Shown here: positions 42,729 to 51,951 of the stretch, piece after piece
How positions within the stretch are numbered: the stretch's first letter is position 1
Layout: every line of letters begins with the position of its first letter
NCBI RefSeq assembly: GCF_012935695.1
Contig: NZ_CP052859.1
Span: forward strand, 3,885,001-3,949,000
DNA from: Pseudomonas sp. ADAK18
GTDB lineage: Bacteria; Pseudomonadota; Gammaproteobacteria; Pseudomonadales; Pseudomonadaceae
Direction: 5' to 3'
Length of the DNA stretch: 64,000 nucleotides
Program-made: the position numbers and the translations under genes
The notes under the pieces: generated by a model
Databases searched by the model: none
What the model was told of the DNA's origin: nothing
The model's input: the letters and a program-made list of their open reading frames with translations, nothing else

Positions 42729-44045
42729 TCAGGTCATCTGAATGATGGTCTGCATGATGGTGCTTTGAGTGGAGATGGTCTTGGCGTTCGCCTGATAGTT
42801 GCTCTGGGCCTTGATCAGGTCCACCAACTCGTTAGTCAGGTTGACGTTGGAGTTTTCCAGGGAACCCGCGACGATCGAACCCAAAGTACCAGCCTGCGGG
42901 CTGTCATAACCCGGTTGGCCCGATGCGAAGGTTTCTTTCCAGGTGGTACCACCAGCAGGCGCCAGGCCCTGCTCGTTGTTGAAACTGGCCAGGGACAATT
43001 GGCCGATGGCCTTGCTTTGCTGGTTGCTGAAGGTGGCAAACAAGACACCGTTACCGTCAACTTTCAGATTGGTGATTTCACCCGTGGCATAGCCATCGGT
43101 AATCGGCGGATTGCGATAGCTGGCTGAGTTGTACTGAGTGATGCTGGCCATGTTGACGGCAATACCCGCCGGGTTGGCCGCTGCACCGTTGGTTACCCAA
43201 GTACCGTTGCTCATCACGCCCGGCTTCCAGTCCGCAATGGTCAGCGTGGTGTTAGACACAGTGCTTGGCGGTGTGACAATCCCCGTGAGGGTACCCGCGG
43301 TGTCAAACGTCACGGTCGAGGCCACTGGAGCGACGGCACCCGTACCACTGATTGGCGTACCGTTAGGGTTACGACCGTCGATCAGGGTGTAGGACTTCCA
43401 GGTGTTGGAGTCCGTCTTCACCATGTATTGAACCATCGGGTGCGCATTACCCTGAGTGTCATACAAGGTGGTGCCGTACTGGGTGGTGAAGGTTTCTGAC
43501 TTGGTCGGGTCGAACGGATGAGCCGTTTGATCGATGACCGGCTCCGACGAGTTCAGGTTACTGGTGGAGTCCACTTTGGTGGAAGCCTTGGGCGGCAGAT
43601 TGGACAGGTTGATCTGCAAGTCAGTCAGCGCGCCCTTGATGATTTTGCCATCAGCGTCCGCAGCATAACCTTGCAGTCGTGAAGTCCCGGTGTTGTTGGT
43701 GATATAGCCATCCTTGTCCGGCTTGAAGGAGCCGTTACGGGTGTACTCCAGCGAACCGTCGCTGCCCTTCTGTACGAAGAAACCGCCACCCTGGATCGCC
43801 ATGTCCAGCAGACCGCCGCTGCTGTTGACCTCGCCCTGGGTAAATTGCTGGGACACCGCCGCCAGGTTCACGCCACTGCCGACGTTATTTTGGCCAGTAC
43901 CCAGCTTGGACTGCGCATAGATATCGGAAAATTCCGCGCGGGACGACTTGAAGCCAGTGGTCGCGACGTTGGCGATGTTGTTGCCGGTCACGTCCAGCTG
44001 TTTGTTGGCCGCATAGAGGCCGCTAAGGCCGATATTAAAAGACAT
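42729..44045 (-). CDS. flgE: Flagellar hook protein FlgE
   Basis: Structural subunit of the hook. The 438-residue protein begins MSFNIGLSGLYAANKQLDVTGNNIANVATTG, the rod/hook signature, and ends with the matching heptad region NVNLTNELVDLIKAQSNYQANAKTI. The middle part is Ser/Thr/Gly-rich as in hook proteins. The ATG follows GAGGAGAG. Last gene of the flgBCDE operon, followed by a terminator; flgF is not downstream here. Confidence 0.95.
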   Translation of the reverse strand: MSFNIGLSGLYAANKQLDVTGNNIANVATTGFKSSRAEFSDIYAQSKLGTGQNNVGSGVNLAAVSQQFTQGEVNSSGGLLDMAIQGGGFFVQKGSDGSLEYTRNGSFKPDKDGYITNNTGTSRLQGYAADADGKIIKGALTDLQINLSNLPPKASTKVDSTSNLNSSEPVIDQTAHPFDPTKSETFTTQYGTTLYDTQGNAHPMVQYMVKTDSNTWKSYTLIDGRNPNGTPISGTGAVAPVASTVTFDTAGTLTGIVTPPSTVSNTTLTIADWKPGVMSNGTWVTNGAAANPAGIAVNMASITQYNSASYRNPPITDGYATGEITNLKVDGNGVLFATFSNQQSKAIGQLSLASFNNEQGLAPAGGTTWKETFASGQPGYDSPQAGTLGSIVAGSLENSNVNLTNELVDLIKAQSNYQANAKTISTQSTIMQTIIQMT

Positions 44046-44076
44046 GTTTCTCTCCTCTTGCCGTATTTAGCCGGCT

Positions 44077-44808
44077 CTATGTACCGATAATCTGAATTTG
44101 CGACAGTTTGATACTGCCCATGCCGCCCGCGAGATTGAGCATCATCTCGCCGCCATTCTGGCCGAGGGTCACGCTGGTGACCGTCGCTGGCAGGGAAGTC
44201 GTCAGGGCTACCGAGTCGCCCTTGTCCGTCTTGGTAGAAGCGTTGAAGGTGTAGGTACCGGAAGCGACTGTCTCACCGGCTTCGTTTTTGCCGTCCCAGA
44301 TAAAGTCAGCCTTGCCGGCGCTCTGGGCACCCAAGTCGATCGTCTTGACCAGCTTGCCGTCCTTGTCGGTGACCTTGACGGTGACATTGCCCACTGCCGA
44401 GGTGACCGCCACGGAACCGTTGAGGCTCTTGCTCGTGTCCACCATCGCCTTGTCGGTCTGGGTGATCACCGAACGCCCCACCAGCGACGAGGCCTGCAGC
44501 GCCTGCGATGAGCTGAAGTTGGTGGAGATGTTGTTGACCGAGTCGTTCAGGGTGTTGATGCCTTCCAGACTGCTGAACTGCGCCAACTGCGCAACAAACG
44601 CGCCGTTATCCTGGGGCGACAGCGGGTTCTGGTTTTTCAGCTGGGTAACCAGCAACTGCAAGAACGCATCCTTGCCCAACGATTGGTTGCCAGTAGCGGC
44701 CTTGGCCGCACCCGACAACCCGTTGTTGTTTGCCGAAGCGTCCTTGACCTTGGAGTTGAACAGGTCCTGGATCGCCGTGTTGTTTGATGACGTATCAACA
44801 ATGGCCAT
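44077..44808 (-). CDS. flgD: Flagellar hook assembly scaffold FlgD
   Basis: Hook-capping protein needed for FlgE polymerisation. The 243-residue protein has the conserved N-terminal LGKDAFLQLLVTQLKNQNPLSPQDN (about 43-67) and a C-terminal FlgD Ig-like domain (WDGKNEAGETVASGTYTF). Located between flgC and flgE. Confidence 0.95.
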   Translation of the reverse strand: MAIVDTSSNNTAIQDLFNSKVKDASANNNGLSGAAKAATGNQSLGKDAFLQLLVTQLKNQNPLSPQDNGAFVAQLAQFSSLEGINTLNDSVNNISTNFSSSQALQASSLVGRSVITQTDKAMVDTSKSLNGSVAVTSAVGNVTVKVTDKDGKLVKTIDLGAQSAGKADFIWDGKNEAGETVASGTYTFNASTKTDKGDSVALTTSLPATVTSVTLGQNGGEMMLNLAGGMGSIKLSQIQIIGT

Positions 44809-44824
44809 TATTTGGCGCCCCTTA

Positions 44825-45268
44825 TCACTGACCCAGGGTCAGGACCTTCTGCATCATGGTTTTGGCGGTGTTCATCATTTCCGCGTTGGTCTGGAACGAG
44901 CGACTGGCGGAAATCATGTCTGCCATTTCCTCGACCACGTTGACGTTGGGGTAGTACACGTACCCTTTGGCGTCGGCGGCGGGATGGTTGGGTTCATAAC
45001 GCGCTTCGAGGTTGCTCTGATCCTCCACCACGCCCAGCACCTGGACACCCTGGCCGGCAGCGTCCTGGTTCTGGAACAGCGAATCGCTGCCGCCACTCTG
45101 GCCACCCTGGAACATGGTGGCGAACACCGGGTGACGGGCACGGTAAGTCTGGTCGATGCTCGAAGACACGGTTTCGGCGTTGGCGATGTTACTGGCGACG
45201 GTGTTCAGGCGCGTGGTCTGGGCGCTCATGCCACTACCGGCAATATTGAAAACACTGGCTAGAGACAT
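44825..45268 (-). CDS. flgC: Flagellar basal-body rod protein FlgC
   Basis: Proximal rod subunit, 147 residues. It begins MSLASVFNIAGSGMSAQTTRLNTVASNIANAETV and has YPNVNVVEEMADMISASRSFQTNAEM near the C-terminus, both family hallmarks. Three bases separate its start from the flgB stop. Confidence 0.96.
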   Translation of the reverse strand: MSLASVFNIAGSGMSAQTTRLNTVASNIANAETVSSSIDQTYRARHPVFATMFQGGQSGGSDSLFQNQDAAGQGVQVLGVVEDQSNLEARYEPNHPAADAKGYVYYPNVNVVEEMADMISASRSFQTNAEMMNTAKTMMQKVLTLGQ

Positions 45269-45271
45269 GAC

Positions 45272-45679
45272 TTACTCTCCACGCAGGGCCGACATCAGCC
45301 CTTTGAATTTGCTGTTGAGCAGGGTGAAGCTGGCCTGAAAGTTCACCGAGTTTTCGGCGTAGGCCGATTGCTCCAGCTGGGCATCCACGGTGTTCTGGTC
45401 GATCGAAGGCTGCATCGGCGTGCGATACAGCAGCGACTCATCGCCATTGCTCAGGCCTTGCGCTTCGATATGACGGGTGTTGGTCATGTTCAAGGCGAAG
45501 GTGCCGTTCTTGGTCTTGTCTTGCTGTGCGGCGAGCACGGCGGAGAAGTCCAGGTCCCGAGCCTTGTAGTTCGGGGTATCGGCGTTGGCGATGTTGTTAG
45601 CCAGAACTTCGGCACGCTGAGCGCGAAAGCCCAGGGCTTGTTCGTGGATACCGAGCGCTTTATCGAAGCTGATGCTCAT
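45272..45679 (-). CDS. flgB: Flagellar basal-body rod protein FlgB
   Basis: Proximal rod subunit, 135 residues from MSISFDKALGIHEQALGFRAQRAEVLANNIANADTPNYKARD. The ATG at 45679 gives the family N-terminus; an open frame upstream covers the promoter and is not coding. A sigma-54-type promoter lies 46 bases upstream, fitting a class II flagellar operon under RpoN and FleQ. Confidence 0.95.
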   Translation of the reverse strand: MSISFDKALGIHEQALGFRAQRAEVLANNIANADTPNYKARDLDFSAVLAAQQDKTKNGTFALNMTNTRHIEAQGLSNGDESLLYRTPMQPSIDQNTVDAQLEQSAYAENSVNFQASFTLLNSKFKGLMSALRGE

Positions 45680-45724
45680 GGTGGAAACCTTTAGGGGCTG
45701 ACCTGCTTTTCGTAACAGGGTTAT

Positions 45725-45740
45725 AGCAAGGGGCATGCCA
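45725..45740 (-). promoter_or_regulatory. Sigma-54 promoter of flgBCDE
   Basis: On the minus strand, TGGCATGCCCCTTGCT: TGGCA and TTGCT at the correct -24/-12 spacing, one mismatch from consensus. Confidence 0.75.
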
Positions 45741-45793
45741 ATCTGCTGGGAGCCCTTATATCAAGGGTTTGCGGGGAGATTGCCGCCGGCAAT

Positions 45794-45860
45794 GCCAGAA
45801 AAGCGGCAAGGGGTTTCCGCGTGGTGCCAGTAAAGCGGCAATGGGAGGTTGCCGCTTTAC
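45794..45860. repeat. Repeats and hairpin upstream of flgB
   Basis: GCCAGAAAAGCGGCAA (45794-45809) and GCCAGTAAAGCGGCAA (45826-45841) are direct repeats 32 bases apart. The second forms a perfect 12-bp hairpin, GTAAAGCGGCAA / TTGCCGCTTTAC (45830-45860, 7-base loop). Located 55-120 bases upstream of the flgB sigma-54 promoter. Confidence 0.6.
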
Positions 45861-45902
45861 GGCGGCTTGCAAAGAGGGATATCAAAGACGAGCACAAAAA
45901 AA

Positions 45903-45989
45903 GTGGGAGCGGGTTTGCTCGCGAATGCGGTGGGTCAGTCATACATCGGGTGACTGCCACACCGCATTCGCGAGCAAGCCCGCTCCCAC
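45903..45989. repeat. REPIN (GTGGGAGCGGG type)
   Basis: Arms GTGGGAGCGGGTTTGCTCGCG and CGCGAGCAAGCCCGCTCCCAC enclose a loop with GGTGGGTCAGTCATACAT, nearly the same as the copies near 26.3 and 62.8 kb. Confidence 0.88.
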
Positions 45990-46004
45990 ATTTTGTTCCG
46001 TGTA

Positions 46005-46832
46005 TTACTTGGCCTGGTAAATGATCCCAGGACTGCACTGCACCATCTGGTAATGATCCGGCAAACCATTCAACGCTTCAGACGCGCCAAGGAACAGGTA
46101 ACCGCCACGCTTGAGGGTGCCATGGATGCGCAACAGGATGTCCTTCTTCACCTCCGCTGAAAAGTAGATCAGCACATTGCGGCAAAACACGATATCGAAC
46201 TTGCCCAGGCTGGCATAACTGTCCAACAGGTTGAATGAACGAAACTCCACCCGACTCTTGATCGGCGCCTTGATCGCCCAGCGCCCGGCGCCCTTGGGGT
46301 CGAAGTAACGCTGCAAACGCTCCGGGGACAAACCACGCCCCAAGGCCAGGCTGTCGTACTCGCCGGTCTTGCAGTTGGTGAGCATGGTGCCGGACAAGTC
46401 AGTGGCCACAATCTGCACCCCCGCTTTCAACTGGCCCATGTTGGTCCGCTCGAACTCATCAATGGACATCGAAATCGAATAGGGTTCCTGCCCCGACGAG
46501 CACGCCGCCGACCAGATCCGCAGGCGCTGGCCTGGGCTGGCCTTGATCGACTCCGGCAGGACTTTGTTCTTGAGCACTTCAAACGGATAGGTATCGCGAA
46601 ACCACAGGGTCTCGTTGGTGGTCATGGCATCCACCACCATTTCCTTGAGCCCGCTGCGCGGCTGGCCCTGGATCCGCTGGACCAACTCACCCAGGGACTT
46701 GATCCCCTGCTGCTCCATCAGTTTGTTGAGACGGCTGGATACCAGGTACTGCTTGTTTTCACCGAGCAATATGCCACAGGCTTTTTCCAGGAAGACCCGG
46801 AACTGTTCGAAATCCAAATTACCCGTAGACAA
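46005..46832 (-). CDS. cheR: Chemotaxis protein methyltransferase CheR
   Basis: Methylates glutamates of chemoreceptors using S-adenosylmethionine. The 275-residue protein has an N-terminal helical domain (FRVFLEKACGILLGENKQYLV) and a methyltransferase domain with RIWSAACSSGQEPYSISM (SAM loop, near residue 110) and FDIVFCRNVLIYF. The start is a TTG behind AGAGGCGG. It follows cheV on the same strand. Confidence 0.94.
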   Translation of the reverse strand: MSTGNLDFEQFRVFLEKACGILLGENKQYLVSSRLNKLMEQQGIKSLGELVQRIQGQPRSGLKEMVVDAMTTNETLWFRDTYPFEVLKNKVLPESIKASPGQRLRIWSAACSSGQEPYSISMSIDEFERTNMGQLKAGVQIVATDLSGTMLTNCKTGEYDSLALGRGLSPERLQRYFDPKGAGRWAIKAPIKSRVEFRSFNLLDSYASLGKFDIVFCRNVLIYFSAEVKKDILLRIHGTLKRGGYLFLGASEALNGLPDHYQMVQCSPGIIYQAK

Positions 46833-46875
46833 TGATACCGCCTCTTAAATCGTGTGACCGCCAGGGAAAAAGCCC

Positions 46876-47808
46876 CTAGCCGTGATCTGCTGCCTTGATC
46901 CGGTCGACTACCCGGGATGCCAGGTCATCAGGGCGGAATTTGGCCAGAAAGTCATCGGCACCGACCTTCTTGACCATCGCCTGATTGAATACACCCGACA
47001 ACGAAGTATGCAGGATGATGTGTAATTTTTGCATGCGTGGATCGTTGCGTATCTCGGCCGTAAGGGTGTAGCCGTCCATTTCCGGCATCTCGATGTCGGA
47101 AATCATCATCAGGAATTCTTCTTCCGGTTTCTTGCCCTCATCCACCAACTTACGCAGGTAGTCCAGGGCCTGGCGGCCGTCATTGAGCGCCACGACCTCG
47201 ACACCAACCGTCTGCAAGCATCGGGACACCTGCTTGCGCGCCACCGAGGAATCATCCACCGTCAGCACTCGCAGGGAGATCGCCTTGTGCTGGGTCTCAG
47301 CATCCACCACCCCCACTGAAATAGCCTCCGAAGTCGGGGCCACTTCCGCGAGGACTTTCTCCACGTCGATGATTTCCACCAACTGGTTGTCGACCCGCGT
47401 CACTGCCGTGAGGTAGTGATCACGCCCGGTCCCCTTGGGCGGCGGATGAATCTCTTCCCAGTTCATGTTGACGATGCGTTCCACCGAGCGCACCAGGAAA
47501 CCCTGGGTCTTGGTGTTGTACTCGGTAATGATCACAAACGGGTTCTCACGATCCTGTAGACCCGGGGAACCAGTGGCCATCGCCAGGTCAAGAATCGGAA
47601 TCGTCGCGCCACGGATGTTGGCCACGCCACAGACCACGGGGCTGGACTTGGGCAATATCGTCAACTTGGGGCACTGCAGCACCTCCCGTACCTTGAAGAC
47701 GTTGATGCCGTAAAGCTGCTTGCCGTCCAGACGAAACAGCAGCAACTCCAGGCGGTTCTGTCCCACCAGCTGTGTCCGCTGGTTCACTGCATCCATTACA
47801 CCCGCCAT
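46876..47808 (-). CDS. cheV: Chemotaxis coupling protein CheV
   Basis: A CheW-like domain (about 20-160: LLLFRLDGKQLYGINVFKVREVL, VCGVANIRGATIPILDL) is fused to a receiver domain (about 180-305: VDDSSVARKQVSRCL, LMMISDIEMPEMDG). It couples receptors to CheA and can be tuned by phosphorylation. It starts 88 bases from flgA, which is divergent. Confidence 0.95.
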   Translation of the reverse strand: MAGVMDAVNQRTQLVGQNRLELLLFRLDGKQLYGINVFKVREVLQCPKLTILPKSSPVVCGVANIRGATIPILDLAMATGSPGLQDRENPFVIITEYNTKTQGFLVRSVERIVNMNWEEIHPPPKGTGRDHYLTAVTRVDNQLVEIIDVEKVLAEVAPTSEAISVGVVDAETQHKAISLRVLTVDDSSVARKQVSRCLQTVGVEVVALNDGRQALDYLRKLVDEGKKPEEEFLMMISDIEMPEMDGYTLTAEIRNDPRMQKLHIILHTSLSGVFNQAMVKKVGADDFLAKFRPDDLASRVVDRIKAADHG

Positions 47809-47868
47809 GCCTTTACTCCTACGCTAAAACTACGCCATACCTACGGTACAGCGCGTACCCACACTAAA

Positions 47869-47884
47869 CGGCACGGGCTTTGCT
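47869..47884 (+). promoter_or_regulatory. Sigma-54-like element before flgA
   Basis: CGGCACGGGCTTTGCT matches the -24/-12 consensus except for the first base. Transcription would start almost at the flgA ATG, leaving little or no leader, so either the message is nearly leaderless or the element is not used. Confidence 0.45.
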
Positions 47885-47895
47885 TTTTATTGGCC

Positions 47896-48672
47896 ATGAA
47901 CATCAAACCGACAGTTTCCCGACGCCCCCAGCCACTGCCGTACTTTAAACAGTACCGCAGATTGCTCTGCGTCTCGCTGGCCTTGCTGGCTTTCGTCACC
48001 GGCCAGCCGGCCCGTGCCGACAATGTCACCCTGCCTGATCTACTTATCGGCGTCACCCAAGGCTTTCTTGAGTTCACTGTAGAAGATTATCTGGCCACCA
48101 CGCAGACCCCGGGACGCTACGAAATCCAGGTCAACCCACTGGACCCGCGCCTGCGTATGCCCATGTGCGACAAGGAATTGACAGCCACCCTGGAAAGCCC
48201 TGCCCAACCCATCGGCCGCGTCACCGTGCGGGTACGCTGCGACGGGGCCTCACCCTGGACGGTGTTTGTGCCCGCCCAGGTCAAACTGTTTCGTGATGTC
48301 GTTGTCGTCACCCGGCCTCTGAAACGCACAGGAATCATCGGTTTCGACGACGTCGCCCTGCGTGAACGCGACATCAGCCAAATCAGTCAGGGGTACCTGA
48401 CTTCGGTAGATCAGGCGGTCGGACAGAAACTCACCCGACCAATGGTCACCGACCAGGTCATCACCCTGGTCCATCTCGAACAGGCCGAAGTCGTGCGCAA
48501 GGGCGATCAGGTGGTGATCTCCGCCAGCAGCGGCACCTTGACCGTAAAGATGCCTGGCGAAGCCTTGTCCAATGGCGGTATGAGCGAGCAAATACGAGTT
48601 AAGAACCTCAACTCCAACCGAGTGATCAAGGCACGGGTGACAGCTCCGGGCCAAGTGGAGGTCGCACTCTAG
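47896..48672 (+). CDS. flgA: Flagellar P-ring chaperone FlgA
   Basis: Periplasmic chaperone for P-ring (FlgI) assembly. The 258-residue protein has a signal sequence (LLCVSLALLAFVTGQPARA, about 27-45) and the C-terminal SAF-type domain (TGIIGFDDVALRERD, KLTRPMVTDQVI, IRVKNLNSNRVIKARV). The ATG at 47896 is chosen over a TTG two codons upstream. The signal peptide has an unusually long basic n-region. Confidence 0.93.
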   Translation: MNIKPTVSRRPQPLPYFKQYRRLLCVSLALLAFVTGQPARADNVTLPDLLIGVTQGFLEFTVEDYLATTQTPGRYEIQVNPLDPRLRMPMCDKELTATLESPAQPIGRVTVRVRCDGASPWTVFVPAQVKLFRDVVVVTRPLKRTGIIGFDDVALRERDISQISQGYLTSVDQAVGQKLTRPMVTDQVITLVHLEQAEVVRKGDQVVISASSGTLTVKMPGEALSNGGMSEQIRVKNLNSNRVIKARVTAPGQVEVAL

Positions 48673-48749
48673 ATAGCTGGCGCGGGGCGCCGGCTTTTCC
48701 TACACTGTGAGCAGACGTCGTCACGTACAGGTTTATTGTCAATCGAGCC

Positions 48750-48776
48750 TAAAGTTTGTCCGGGTATGGCCGAAAA
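48750..48776 (+). promoter_or_regulatory. FliA (sigma-28) promoter of flgM
   Basis: TAAAGTTT, 11 bases, then GCCGAAAA: nearly identical to the FliA consensus TAAAGTTT-N11-GCCGATAA, 37 bases before the flgM start. Confidence 0.85.
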
Positions 48777-48812
48777 CATGGCAAGCGTCCAAATACCCAG
48801 AGGTTTTCTAAC

Positions 48813-49136
48813 ATGGTCATTGATTTCAGTCGTTTGAATAACACCCCGGCGCTTCCCGGCAATACGCGCACCAGCGTGGCCAAGGACAGCGTTGAAGCCA
48901 AGCCCCAGCCTCTGCCCGCCAAGGCAGAACAGGCCGGTGCCAGCCAGAGTGGGGAATCAGTACACCTGAGCAATGAGGCTCAACAGTTGCAGAAGGTCAC
49001 TGACTCGCTGCGCGATCAACCGGTTGTCAATAAAGCCCGCGTGGCCGAATTGAAGCAGGCGATTGCCGATGGCAGCTATAAAGTCGACAACAACCGTGTA
49101 GCCAGCAAACTGCTTAACTTCGAAGCCGAGCGCTAG
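48813..49136 (+). CDS. flgM: Anti-sigma-28 factor FlgM
   Basis: Binds and holds FliA until the hook is finished and FlgM is exported. The 107-residue protein starts [10 protein letters not shown]. The C-terminal FliA-binding region has [50 protein letters not shown], the family signature. The ATG at 48813 follows AGAGG. It has its own FliA promoter, giving the usual feedback. Confidence 0.95.
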   Translation: MVIDFSRLNNTPALPGNTRTSVAKDSVEAKPQPLPAKAEQAGASQSGESVHLSNEAQQLQKVTDSLRDQPVVNKARVAELKQAIADGSYKVDNNRVASKLLNFEAER

Positions 49137-49184
49137 GCAAAGGCCTGCGCCAGGCTTTTGGACGCTTAAAACCCAAGGCCAGCC

Positions 49185-49652
49185 ATGCACGACGAAAATT
49201 TACTCCAACTGATCACTGAAGACCTTGCTCCAGCGCAACGTTTGCTCGAGCTGCTTCAAGAGGAATCACTGGCCCTGTACGGCCGGGACATGCCCCTGCT
49301 GGAAGATATCCTGGCGCGCAAGCAGTCGCTGATCGTCCTGCTGGAACAGCATGGCAAGAAGCGCAGCCAGATTCTGGTCAGCCTGGGGCTACCGCCTGAC
49401 CACGACGGCCTTGCACAATTAGCCAGTCATTCCTCGGTCGGCGACCCGTTGCTGAGCCAGAGCCAAGCACTCAACGAGCTGTTGCTCCAGTGCCAGCAAG
49501 CCAACGCACTCAACGGCCAATCGATCCAGCTTCAGCAAGCCACGACCGCCAACCAGTTGCGCATCCTTCATGGCGGCGAACCTCCAGAGCTGTACAACGC
49601 CCAGGGTTCCACCTCTCGCCTGGCCAAGCCAAGCACCCTCAGCCAAGCCTGA
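49185..49652 (+). CDS. flgN: Flagellar export chaperone FlgN
   Basis: A 155-residue, largely helical protein; the N-terminal half [22 protein letters not shown] and [23 protein letters not shown] matches FlgN, the chaperone of hook-associated proteins FlgK and FlgL. It follows flgM by 48 bases. Confidence 0.9.
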   Translation: MHDENLLQLITEDLAPAQRLLELLQEESLALYGRDMPLLEDILARKQSLIVLLEQHGKKRSQILVSLGLPPDHDGLAQLASHSSVGDPLLSQSQALNELLLQCQQANALNGQSIQLQQATTANQLRILHGGEPPELYNAQGSTSRLAKPSTLSQA

Positions 49653-49747
49653 CGCCGGTTTATCGCGCGCCCTATCATGGCGCGCCACATGCTGGCAAAA
49701 TGCCGGTTCTTGCGTGTAGTCGTATTTTGCCTGGAGATGGAAGAACC

Positions 49748-50497
49748 GTGTTCAACACCCTTAACGCGGAAGATGCTCCGCAGCCACCCAAGGTCCTCAC
49801 CACACCTCTGGAAATTGCCGCCACCTTGCGGCTGCTGCAAGAAAGTCATGATCCCCTGATCATCACCTTCCACGAACGCAACCAGCGCTTCCAGAGCTAT
49901 CTGGTGGATGTGGACCGGGAAAGCAAAAGCCTTGCCCTGGACGAGATGATTCCCCGCGACGGCGAACGCTACCTCGAGAATGGCGAAGCCTTCCGCATCG
50001 AAGGTTTCCATGACGGCGTGCGAGTGGCCTGGGAAAGCAACGGCCCCCTGACCATCAGCGAAACAGACGGTCACCGCAGCTACAACGGCAGCATGCCTGA
50101 CGAGGTGGTTTACCATCAGCGCCGCAGTGCCTTCCGTGCCGCCCTGAAGCTGGCGCAACTGGTGAATGTCGAGTTGGGCGGTGAGAAGCTCAAGGCCCCC
50201 ATCAATGGCAAGCTGCTGGATATTTCCGCCACCGGCTGCAAGCTGCGCTTTGATGGCGACATCTCCGGGCGCCTGCAACTGGGCCAGGTCTATGACCGCT
50301 TCATCGCTGCCCTGCCCTTCGGCAGCATGACCACCGCCGTAGAACTGCGCTATTTGCACTTCGAAGAAAAGATCGACACCACCTTTGCCGGCGTACGCTT
50401 TCACAACATGAGCGGGCTGGTACAGCGCCAGGTTGAACGCTTTGTCTACCAATTGCAGCGCGAGGCGCGGCGGTTTGACAAGGATGACGACCTTTAA
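49748..50497 (+). CDS. flgZ: Flagellar brake protein, YcgR/FlgZ family (c-di-GMP receptor)
   Basis: A 249-residue protein with an N-terminal YcgR domain and a C-terminal PilZ domain. The c-di-GMP ligands are visible as QRRSAFR (about 123-129, RxxxR) and DISATG (about 158-163, D/NxSxxG). With c-di-GMP bound, the family slows or stops the flagellum. The start is a GTG at 49748 behind GGAAGA; the frame open upstream overlaps flgN. It ends before a strong terminator. Confidence 0.93.
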   Translation: MFNTLNAEDAPQPPKVLTTPLEIAATLRLLQESHDPLIITFHERNQRFQSYLVDVDRESKSLALDEMIPRDGERYLENGEAFRIEGFHDGVRVAWESNGPLTISETDGHRSYNGSMPDEVVYHQRRSAFRAALKLAQLVNVELGGEKLKAPINGKLLDISATGCKLRFDGDISGRLQLGQVYDRFIAALPFGSMTTAVELRYLHFEEKIDTTFAGVRFHNMSGLVQRQVERFVYQLQREARRFDKDDDL

Positions 50498-50514
50498 TCT
50501 TTAAAGGTTGCGAT

Positions 50515-50554
50515 AAAAAACGGGCCGTTCCTTCAGGGAACGGCCCGTTTTTTG
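50515..50554. terminator. Bidirectional terminator between flgZ and the MFS gene
   Basis: A 12-bp stem ACGGGCCGTTCC / GGAACGGCCCGT with A and T runs on both sides. Confidence 0.92.
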
Positions 50555-50556
50555 TT

Positions 50557-51951
50557 TCAGGGACGCGCCCTGCTCAGATCATGAGGGTGATCATCCGGGT
50601 CCGGATGCTCTGGGAGTTCTGCGGACGAGGCCGGCTCTTCTACCGCTGGCTCGGGATTGGTTTCGGGCTCGAGTTCGGGATCCGGAACTGTTGTCTGCAT
50701 CTGGTCTTGCACCACCTGCTCATCCACACGCGGGTCGAGGGCTGCCACCAGCGGCGAACTGGACATGCTGTCGGGCATCGCCACGTGATGCAGTGGAGCA
50801 TCGTCTACTTGATGCAGGTTGGTCACCGCCTTCGGCCGGATACGCCAGACCAGGATCAAGGCGCACAGACTGAAAAACGCGTAGAGCATATGGCTGCCGA
50901 ACAACTTCATCACCACACCCGCCAACAGCGGCCCGACGCTGGCACCGATGCCGTAGGTCACCAGCAGCATCGCCGTCAGGGAAACCCGGCGATCACCCTC
51001 GACGTGATCATTGGAGAACGCCACCGCCAGCGGATACAGACAGAACTGCACCAACGAACAGAGGAAGCCCGCCACAAACAACACCTCCAACGGCACCTGG
51101 GTCATGATCGCCAACGGCAACGCCGCCACTGCCAGGCACAAGGCGAAACAGCGAATCAACAGCGCCCGATCATAGCGGTCCGACAACCAGCCCAGCGGCC
51201 ACTGCACCAGCAGCCCGGCAAAAATGCAGCTACCCATGAACAGGCCGACCTGCTCGGTGCTCAGCCCTTGCTGCGACGCATAGAGCGGCGCCAGACCATA
51301 GAAGGAACCGACAATCAGCCCCGCCCCCAACACCGTGCTGAGGGACTGCGGCACCCGCTTGATAAAGAAGCGCGGCTCCATCGGCGCTGGGTGCAAGGGC
51401 GCCGGGTGGATACGCCGGGTCATGGCCACCGGCACCAGACACAGGGCAAAGCACAGCGCCACCAGCATCAGCAGTTCAAGACCCAATTGAGGGTGCATGA
51501 CCAGAATCAGTTGCCCCAGCACCAGGCCCAAGTAAGAAGCGATCATGTAGCCGCTGAAGACCACACCCCGCTGCTTAGCTTCCGCCTGCTCATTGAGCCA
51601 GCTCTCGATGACCATGTACTGGCACATCATGCCCAGGCCCACCACCATCCGCAGTACGATCCAGGCGGGTAGCCAATTGATCAGGCCATGACCCAACACG
51701 GCCGCACCGACAATCCCGGCACAGGTGGCATAGGCCCGGATATGCCCGACCCGGGCGATCAGCCGGTGACCGATCTTGCCCCCCAGCACCAGGCCGAAGT
51801 AGTTAGCGGCCATCAACGCACCCACCCACAGGCTGTCGACATGATCCGCCGCCAGGCGCAGGGCCAGGTACGTACTCAACAGGCCGGAGCCGATCAGCAT
51901 CATCAAGGAGGCGAAATACAGGGCTCGAAAAGATTTCCAGATTTGGCGCAT
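50557..51951 (-). CDS. MFS transporter
   Basis: A 464-residue major facilitator with about 12 helices (first at MRQIWKSFRALYFASLMMLIG, then GGKIGHRLIARVGHIRAYA between helices 2 and 3). The last 65 residues form an acidic Pro/Glu tail (PDPELEPETNPEPAVEEP) that is not membrane-embedded. The substrate is unknown. It resembles the YcaD-type transporters that lie downstream of flgZ in other pseudomonads. Confidence 0.88.
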   Translation of the reverse strand: MRQIWKSFRALYFASLMMLIGSGLLSTYLALRLAADHVDSLWVGALMAANYFGLVLGGKIGHRLIARVGHIRAYATCAGIVGAAVLGHGLINWLPAWIVLRMVVGLGMMCQYMVIESWLNEQAEAKQRGVVFSGYMIASYLGLVLGQLILVMHPQLGLELLMLVALCFALCLVPVAMTRRIHPAPLHPAPMEPRFFIKRVPQSLSTVLGAGLIVGSFYGLAPLYASQQGLSTEQVGLFMGSCIFAGLLVQWPLGWLSDRYDRALLIRCFALCLAVAALPLAIMTQVPLEVLFVAGFLCSLVQFCLYPLAVAFSNDHVEGDRRVSLTAMLLVTYGIGASVGPLLAGVVMKLFGSHMLYAFFSLCALILVWRIRPKAVTNLHQVDDAPLHHVAMPDSMSSSPLVAALDPRVDEQVVQDQMQTTVPDPELEPETNPEPAVEEPASSAELPEHPDPDDHPHDLSRARP

